Shown piece after piece: positions 59,812-64,000 of a DNA stretch of 64,000 nucleotides. The notes under the pieces are model-generated. The model searched no databases. It was given only the letters and a program-made list of their open reading frames with translations, and was not told the DNA's origin. Position numbers and translations under genes: made by a program. Numbering within the stretch: the first letter of the stretch is position 1; each line of letters begins with the position of its first letter. This DNA is from Streptomyces indicus (lineage in GTDB: Bacteria; Actinomycetota; Actinomycetes; Streptomycetales; Streptomycetaceae), in assembly GCF_900100315.1 (NCBI RefSeq), contig NZ_FNFF01000008.1:124001-188000 (forward strand), given 5' to 3'.

Positions 59812-59980
59812 GTCCTCGTACAGCGGAGACACCGGCGGCGACTGCATCGAGATCGCCCCCCTCACCCCCCGTATCGCCATCCGCGACAGCAAGAACCCCG
59901 ACGGACCCGTCCTCACCCTCACCCCCGACGCCTTCGCCCGCTTCGTCGAGGCGGCCGCGTGCGGGCGGCTCCGGGGCTGA
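59771..59980 (+). CDS. DUF397 small protein
   Basis: Protein of 69 residues with WRKSSYSGDTGGDCIEIAP, IAIRDSKNPDGPVL and the final FARFVEAA, the three blocks of DUF397. It partners with the upstream XRE-DUF5753 gene; similar pairs behave like regulator/antagonist or toxin/antitoxin-like pairs in Streptomyces. Its start lies within the last 41 bases of the regulator gene in another frame. Confidence 0.92.
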   Translation: MDRHQDLTSAQWRKSSYSGDTGGDCIEIAPLTPRIAIRDSKNPDGPVLTLTPDAFARFVEAAACGRLRG

Positions 59981-59995
59981 ACTGCCCGCCCCCGC

Positions 59996-60544
59996 TCACC
60001 ACGTCCCGTGCAGGAACCGCACCCTGTGCCCCAGCGCCTCGGCGAAGGCGGTCGTGAAGGCGGGGCTCAGGCGGGGCCAGTCCTCGAACTGGAAGCCCAC
60101 GTGGGCGAAGGCGAAGTAGTCGTCGGTCCAGGTCCAGTCGGGGAGCGGGACCTCGCGGGCACAGGTCCGGCAGGAGAAGGCCGCCGCACCGGTGGAGTGC
60201 CACGCGTCGACCGCCGCCATGGGCCAGTCGGCCGTGGCGTTCCCGCAGTGCGGGCAGATCGCCGACGGCGGGTCGTACGGACCGGCCAGGAACACCGTCC
60301 GGCCCGTGATCAGCTCGACCGCACCGCACGGCTCCGGGTCGAAGCCCTCGGCGCGGGCGCGCCAGTCCCAGGCGGCCAGGTCGACGGCCTCGCGCCAGTT
60401 CGGACCGCCCAGGTGCACCACGTCCCCGCGCCAAGGCTCGGCCCGGATGAATCCCTCATCGAGGAGCCAGCGCCACCCGCGCCCGCCCCACTCCTCGGCC
60501 TGCTCCTCCGTGGCGTCCAGATCCACCACGGTCTGCCGGTACAC
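59996..60544 (-). CDS. Conserved hypothetical protein with zinc-ribbon-like cysteines
   Basis: No function recognised. The 182 residues from the GTG at 60544 begin VYRQTVVDLDATEEQAEEW and include AICPHCGNATADWP and FSCRTCAREV (two C-x2-C pairs, about 38 residues apart), a plausible zinc site. PDWTWTDDYFAFAHVGFQF near the end is Trp/Phe-rich. A longer frame to 60658 exists, but its N-terminal part lacks the family look. It stands convergent to the DUF397 gene. Confidence 0.65.
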   Translation of the reverse strand: MYRQTVVDLDATEEQAEEWGGRGWRWLLDEGFIRAEPWRGDVVHLGGPNWREAVDLAAWDWRARAEGFDPEPCGAVELITGRTVFLAGPYDPPSAICPHCGNATADWPMAAVDAWHSTGAAAFSCRTCAREVPLPDWTWTDDYFAFAHVGFQFEDWPRLSPAFTTAFAEALGHRVRFLHGTW

Positions 60545-60828
60545 GCCCACCCCAGCCCCCCATTTCGTGCGCTGCGCCGAGCATAGGCAGGTCACCAGCA
60601 GGCCCTTCGGCCGCTCCCGTCCCACCGGCCCCACCCGTCGGGTCGACCTCACTCGCACGAAGGAATGCGCGAAGGGTGACGGTCAACTTACCGTTGATCC
60701 ATAGGCTTTCGTCGCCTTGGAGCCGGTACGTCCCGTACGTGGAATACATCCGGTGCATCCGGTCTGCCCACCCGCCACCGCCTCCCCGCATCTCCTTCCC
60801 GACGCTTCGAAGCAAAGGCGGCCCCGCC
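60545..60828. other. Intergenic region with short repeats
   Basis: A 284-base gap between divergent genes. TCAAC-N5-GTTGA lies at 60683-60697 within an AT-rich stretch. TACGT is repeated at 60727 and 60736, and ATCCGG at 60748 and 60757. No known operator was recognised. Confidence 0.5.
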
Positions 60829-61059
60829 ATGCCCGTGGACCCCCACCGCGCCCTCGCGGCCTACCTCCGCGCCCAGTCCCACACCGTCCCGCCGCAGCGG
60901 CCCCGCCGCCCGTCCCCCGAGATCCGGGCGCCCTATCCCGGCGCCCCCGACCCCGCGCCCGTGACTCAGCCGACGCCCGTCACGGTGCCCGCGCCCGTCC
61001 GGCCGGGGCTGCTGCTGCGGCTGCTCAGACTCCTGCGGAGCAGAGCGGCCCTGCGCTGA
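60829..61059 (+). CDS. Small Pro-rich protein of unknown function
   Basis: Not recognised. The 76-residue product starts MPVDPHRALAAYLRAQSH, is proline-rich in the middle (APYPGAPDPAPVTQPTP) and ends in a basic Leu-rich stretch (LLLRLLRLLRSRAALR) that may touch the membrane. AAAGGCGG precedes the ATG. The frame extends further upstream but without a good start. Its stop directly abuts the stop of the convergent RidA gene. Confidence 0.55.
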   Translation: MPVDPHRALAAYLRAQSHTVPPQRPRRPSPEIRAPYPGAPDPAPVTQPTPVTVPAPVRPGLLLRLLRLLRSRAALR

Positions 61060-61461
61060 TCACGCCACCGCCGTCCCCTCCAGCTCCACCATCAGGTCCG
61101 GCAGCGCGAGCCGGCTCACGCCGAGCATCGTGGTGGCCGGTGCGGCCCCGGCGGCGCCCAGCCGCGCCGCCAGGACGCCGTAGTGGGCGAAGAGCAGGTC
61201 GACGTCCGTGGTGTGCACGTTCAGCCGGACCAGGTGGGCGAGGGTCATGCCCGCCCCGGCCAGCACGGCCTCCAGGTTGTCGAGGCTCAGCGCCAGCTGG
61301 GCCGCCATGTCCCCGGCGTGCTGCGGTTTGCCCTCGCCGCTCATCGCGGCCTGTCCCGAGAGGAAGAGGGTCCGGGTCTGCCCGGAGACCAACTCCCCCT
61401 GGCGATAGCCCAGTTCGACGGACCACTGCCACGGGTCGATCGCGGTGCGCTCCAGTGCCAT
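61060..61461 (-). CDS. RidA-family protein
   Basis: Cytoplasmic protein of 133 residues with the RidA (YjgF) fold: LFLSGQAAMSGEGKPQHAGD, a LDNLEAVLAGAGMTLAHLVRLNV helix and strand, and the C-terminal VSRLALPDLMVELEGTAVA. The usual Arg of the active site motif (xRxCV) is not present in its standard form, so deaminase activity on enamine/imine intermediates is uncertain. Divergent from the WYL regulator gene, 99 bases apart. Confidence 0.87.
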   Translation of the reverse strand: MALERTAIDPWQWSVELGYRQGELVSGQTRTLFLSGQAAMSGEGKPQHAGDMAAQLALSLDNLEAVLAGAGMTLAHLVRLNVHTTDVDLLFAHYGVLAARLGAAGAAPATTMLGVSRLALPDLMVELEGTAVA

Positions 61462-61547
61462 GTCTGTTCAACTCCTCTGTTCCGAACGTTCCGCGAGCAG
61501 CCTCCCTGGACATCACGACACCTTCTGTCACGTATTCGAGGGGCGAT

Positions 61548-61553
61548 TAAGGT
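61548..61553 (+). promoter_or_regulatory. Candidate -10 box of the WYL regulator (leaderless)
   Basis: TAAGGT ends seven bases before the ATG at 61561, with no ribosome site between; the transcript probably starts at or beside the start codon. Confidence 0.5.
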
Positions 61554-61560
61554 CTGCCGT

Positions 61561-62607
61561 ATGCGCGCCGACCGGCTGGTCTCCCTCGTCCTGCTCCTGC
61601 GGCAGCACGGCCGGATGTCCGCTGCGGCCCTCGCCCGCGAGCTCGAGGTCTCCACGCGCACCGTCCTGCGCGACATCGAGGCGCTGTCCGCGGCCGGTGT
61701 GCCGGTCTATGCCGAGCGCGGGCGGCACGGCGGGTTCGCGCTGCTCCCCGGGTTCCGTACGGAGCTGACGGGGCTCACCCCGGACGAGGCGCTCGCCCTG
61801 CTCGTCGCCGGGTCGCGGCGCGGCACCCAGGCGTTCGGACTGGGCTCGGCCCTCGCCTCGGCGCTCCTGAAGGTGGTGGACGCGCTGCCGGAGGGCTACC
61901 GGGACCGGGCGGCCGGTGCGGCCGAGCGGCTGCTCATCGACCCCGACACCGACCTGCTCGCGCGCCGGCCCGCCGTGGACGAGGTGCCGGAAGGCGTCCT
62001 GACCGCGGTCAGGGGCGCGGTGCTGACCGGGCACCGGCTCCGCATCCGGTACGCGGCCGGGGACGGGCCCGCGCGCTGGCGGACCGTCGACCCGGTCGGG
62101 CTCGTCACCGTGCGCGACCGCGGCTACCTGCTCGCCACCCGGTCCGGCGCGGACCGCACGTACCGTCTCGCCCGCATCCTGGCCGCCGAGCAGCTGCCCG
62201 AGCCCGCCGAGCGCCCGGAACGGGTGGATCTGGAGCGGCTGTGGCAGGAGCGCAGCACCCGCTTCCGTACCGGCGGCGACCAGGTCACCGTCCGGGTGCG
62301 GGTCCGGGCGGCGCGGCGCGAGGAGCTGTACGCCACCGCGCTCGCCGTCCACGACGAACTCGCCGACGCGGACGGCTGGTTGACCCTGCACGCCGGCTTC
62401 CAGGACGCGCGGCACGCGGAGTGGGCGCTGTGGCAGCTCGCCACCGACGCGGAGGTCCTGGAGCCGGACCGACTGCGCACGGCCCTGCGGGACCGGGCCC
62501 GCGCCCTGGCCGCGCGCTACGCGGGCCTCACGGACCCGTCTCCCCCGGATGCGCCTCCCGCCACGCAGCCATCGACCGGTCCCAGTCGTCCCCCGACAGG
62601 GCGGTGA
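61561..62607 (+). CDS. HTH/WYL-domain transcriptional regulator (YafY family)
   Basis: DNA-binding regulator of 348 residues. The N-terminal winged helix is RADRLVSLVLLLRQHGRMSA ... STRTVLRDIEALSAAGVPVYAE. The WYL-like domain starts at about 140 (LRIRYAAGDGPARWRTVDPVGLV), in which WYL itself is replaced by GYLLATR. A C-terminal WCX-like domain follows. Family members sense small ligands or nucleic acids. It is divergent from the RidA gene, which it probably controls. The 3' end overlaps the hemerythrin gene on the other strand by 80 bases. Confidence 0.9.
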   Translation: MRADRLVSLVLLLRQHGRMSAAALARELEVSTRTVLRDIEALSAAGVPVYAERGRHGGFALLPGFRTELTGLTPDEALALLVAGSRRGTQAFGLGSALASALLKVVDALPEGYRDRAAGAAERLLIDPDTDLLARRPAVDEVPEGVLTAVRGAVLTGHRLRIRYAAGDGPARWRTVDPVGLVTVRDRGYLLATRSGADRTYRLARILAAEQLPEPAERPERVDLERLWQERSTRFRTGGDQVTVRVRVRAARREELYATALAVHDELADADGWLTLHAGFQDARHAEWALWQLATDAEVLEPDRLRTALRDRARALAARYAGLTDPSPPDAPPATQPSTGPSRPPTGR

Positions 62608-62992
62608 GCGAGGCCGGGAAGAGGCCGTCCTCCTCCTTGGCGATGTGCCGGTGCAGTTCGTCCACCGCGTCGAGCAGCGTGCGCACGTCCGCCGGGTCGG
62701 TCAGGTCGAGCGAGGGCAGCAGGGCGGCGAGCTCGCGGTGCTCCCGTTCGAGGCCGGCGATGTAGTCCGCGTACTCGGGGTCGTCCCGCATCACCGCGAA
62801 CAGGCCGTTCTCCTCGCCCGCCCAGTGCGCGGCCAGCTCGCGGGCCATCACGGCGACCAGCTCGCGCGCCCGCGCCACGTCCCCACGCTCCAGGGCGCGG
62901 ACCGCGTCGCCCGCCGCGTCCGTGACGCGCTCGTGCTCGGCGATGAACTCCTTGATCAGCGGGATGTCCCGGCAACCGCAGTAGTGGCACAT
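62528..62992 (-). CDS. Hemerythrin HHE-domain protein
   Basis: Small protein of 154 residues. The N-terminus CHYCGCRD is cysteine-rich. A four-helix HHE fold with the iron ligands in FIAEHERVTDA, ELAAHWAGEENGLFAVM, GLEREHRELAALL and VDELHRHIAKEEDGLFP follows. Such proteins bind a di-iron centre and sense or store O2, NO or iron. Its 3' part overlaps the convergent WYL gene by 80 bases. Confidence 0.9.
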   Translation of the reverse strand: MCHYCGCRDIPLIKEFIAEHERVTDAAGDAVRALERGDVARARELVAVMARELAAHWAGEENGLFAVMRDDPEYADYIAGLEREHRELAALLPSLDLTDPADVRTLLDAVDELHRHIAKEEDGLFPASLTALSGDDWDRSMAAWREAHPGETGP

Positions 62993-63059
62993 GGTCCCTG
63001 TGTACGCGGTACGGGACGGCGCTCCCGGAAACGACAGGCCGGTTGTCAGTGGGTCCGCC

Positions 63060-63065
63060 TATCGT
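63060..63065 (+). promoter_or_regulatory. Candidate -10 box of the ATPase regulator (leaderless)
   Basis: TATCGT ends six bases before the ATG at 63072, with no ribosome site between: the same arrangement as at 57918. Confidence 0.5.
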
Positions 63066-63071
63066 CGGGGC

Positions 63072-64000
63072 ATGACCTCCGCACTGATCGGGCGCGAGCA
63101 CCCCGCGCGCGTGCTGCGCACGGAGATCGGCCGGGCCGCCGAGAGCCACGGCGGCCTGGTGCTCGTCACGGGCGAGCCCGGCATCGGCAAGACCACGCTG
63201 GTCACCGAGGCCGCGCAGGAGGCGCGCGAGCTCGGGGTGCTGGTGCTGACCGGATCCTGCTGGGAGTCCGCGGGCGCCCCCGGGTACTGGCCGTGGGTGC
63301 AGATCGTGCGCGCCCTGAAGCGCTGGGCCACGCCCGAGGAAGTCGCGCTCGCCGAGGAGGCCGCGGGCGGCGGGCTCGGGGTGCTGCTCGGCGAGGTGCG
63401 GGCGCGGGCGGGCGCGGCCGCGGGCCCGGAGGACCCGGACGCGTTCGCGCTGTACGACGCCGTGACCAGCGCCCTCGTCGCCGTCTCGCAGCGGCGGCCG
63501 GTGATGCTCGTGCTCGACGATCTGCACTGGGCCGACCCGGCCTCCCTCAAGCTGCTCGAATTCGCCGCGGGGCACGCCTGGTTCGAGCGGCTGCTGCTCG
63601 TGGGCACGTACCGGGACGCGGAGGTGGAGGCCGACGGGCATCCGCTGCGCGAGCTGATGCTGCCGCTGGTCGCCAAGGGCACCACCGTCACGCTGACCGG
63701 GTTCGACCGGGCCGACACGGGCGCGCTGATGGCGCGCACGGCCGGGCGCGAGCCCTCCGCCGAGCTGGTCGCCGAGGTGCACCGGCGCACCGGCGGCAAT
63801 CCCTTCTTCGTCGAGCAGACCGCGCGCCTGTGGGCGAGCGGCGGTTCGGTGGACTCCATCGCGCCGGGCGTGCGCGAGATGGTGCGGCGCCGGCTCGGGC
63901 TCCTTCCGGACGCGGTGTCCCAGCTGCTGTCCGTCGGGGCGGTGCTCGGCCGCGAGTTCCACCGGCAGGTGCTCGCCGCGGTCGCGGGCGCGCCCGCCGC
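63072..64000 (+). CDS. AAA ATPase domain regulator, LuxR/MalT-like (truncated by window edge)
   Basis: The first 309 codons of a large regulator, cut by the right edge. SALIGREHPARVL starts the domain, VTGEPGIGKTTLVTEA is Walker A, VMLVLDDLHWADPASLKLLE Walker B, and RRTGGNPFFVEQTARL the sensor region, as in LAL-type LuxR regulators and adenylate-cyclase-linked ATPases. The C-terminal helix-turn-helix expected in the LAL class cannot be seen. It starts six bases after a -10 box. Confidence 0.88.
   Translation, partial: MTSALIGREHPARVLRTEIGRAAESHGGLVLVTGEPGIGKTTLVTEAAQEARELGVLVLTGSCWESAGAPGYWPWVQIVRALKRWATPEEVALAEEAAGGGLGVLLGEVRARAGAAAGPEDPDAFALYDAVTSALVAVSQRRPVMLVLDDLHWADPASLKLLEFAAGHAWFERLLLVGTYRDAEVEADGHPLRELMLPLVAKGTTVTLTGFDRADTGALMARTAGREPSAELVAEVHRRTGGNPFFVEQTARLWASGGSVDSIAPGVREMVRRRLGLLPDAVSQLLSVGAVLGREFHRQVLAAVAGAPA

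Overview
The window is a stretch of a Streptomyces-type chromosome (Streptomycetaceae, probably Streptomyces). The evidence is very high GC with strong third-position GC bias, GTG starts and ATGA or GTGA start/stop overlaps, HspR-type HAIR operators in front of dnaK, and lineage-typical families (XRE-DUF5753 plus DUF397, AfsR-like regulators, Yip1-like and FkbM proteins). No insertion sequence, integrase, rRNA or CRISPR array was seen. The window carries one tRNA gene and about 56 protein genes, including one frameshifted gene; dnaK is cut by the left edge and a large ATPase regulator by the right edge.

Region 1 (1-24.4 kb). After dnaK comes a large glycan island of about 23 kb arranged as four transcription units. 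The minus unit fcl > Wzc-like kinase > LMW tyrosine phosphatase makes GDP-fucose and controls chain assembly. The plus unit GT2 > Wzy-like polymerase > gmd > glycosyltransferase > Wzx-like flippase > GT4 > second copy of the odd glycosyltransferase > membrane GT-C-like protein has genes overlapping by 4-28 bases. The minus unit epimerase > WecA-like initiator > WecG/TagA transferase > FkbM > GT4 > FkbM > LCP ligase > membrane GT-C-like protein converges on it. A divergent nucleotide-sugar dehydrogenase closes the island. Together these predict a Wzx/Wzy-assembled, fucose- and uronate-containing, possibly O-methylated polymer. Its lipid-linked WecA/WecG start and LCP ligase suggest covalent attachment to the cell wall.

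Region 2 (24.4-34.6 kb). Housekeeping and envelope genes: an EtfD-like membrane Fe-S oxidoreductase with a palindrome in its promoter, a secreted protein of unknown function, a Yip1-family membrane protein, a secreted collagen-like protein, an AraC regulator broken by a one-base frameshift, a phosphoribosyltransferase with dcd, a zinc-ribbon miniprotein, tRNA-Gly(CCC), a secreted phytase-esterase-like protein and an isochorismatase-family hydrolase.

Region 3 (34.6-50.9 kb). A subtilisin-like protease is translationally coupled to a large secreted FG-GAP repeat protein. A SARP-ATPase-TPR regulator, an Orn/Lys/Arg decarboxylase-fold enzyme with a tandemly repeated leader, an SDR, a PepSY protein with an Asp/Arg-rich tail, a secreted lipase, and an HMA-domain/MFS pair behind two CsoR-like operators follow.

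Region 4 (50.9-64 kb). A potassium-uptake block comprises an unnamed 27-residue membrane peptide, kdpF, kdpA, kdpB, kdpC and an adjacent KimA-like importer. Then come a whiJ/abaA-type regulatory cassette (RsbW-like ATPase, XRE-DUF5753, DUF397), a RidA/WYL-regulator pair, a hemerythrin-domain protein and the truncated ATPase regulator.
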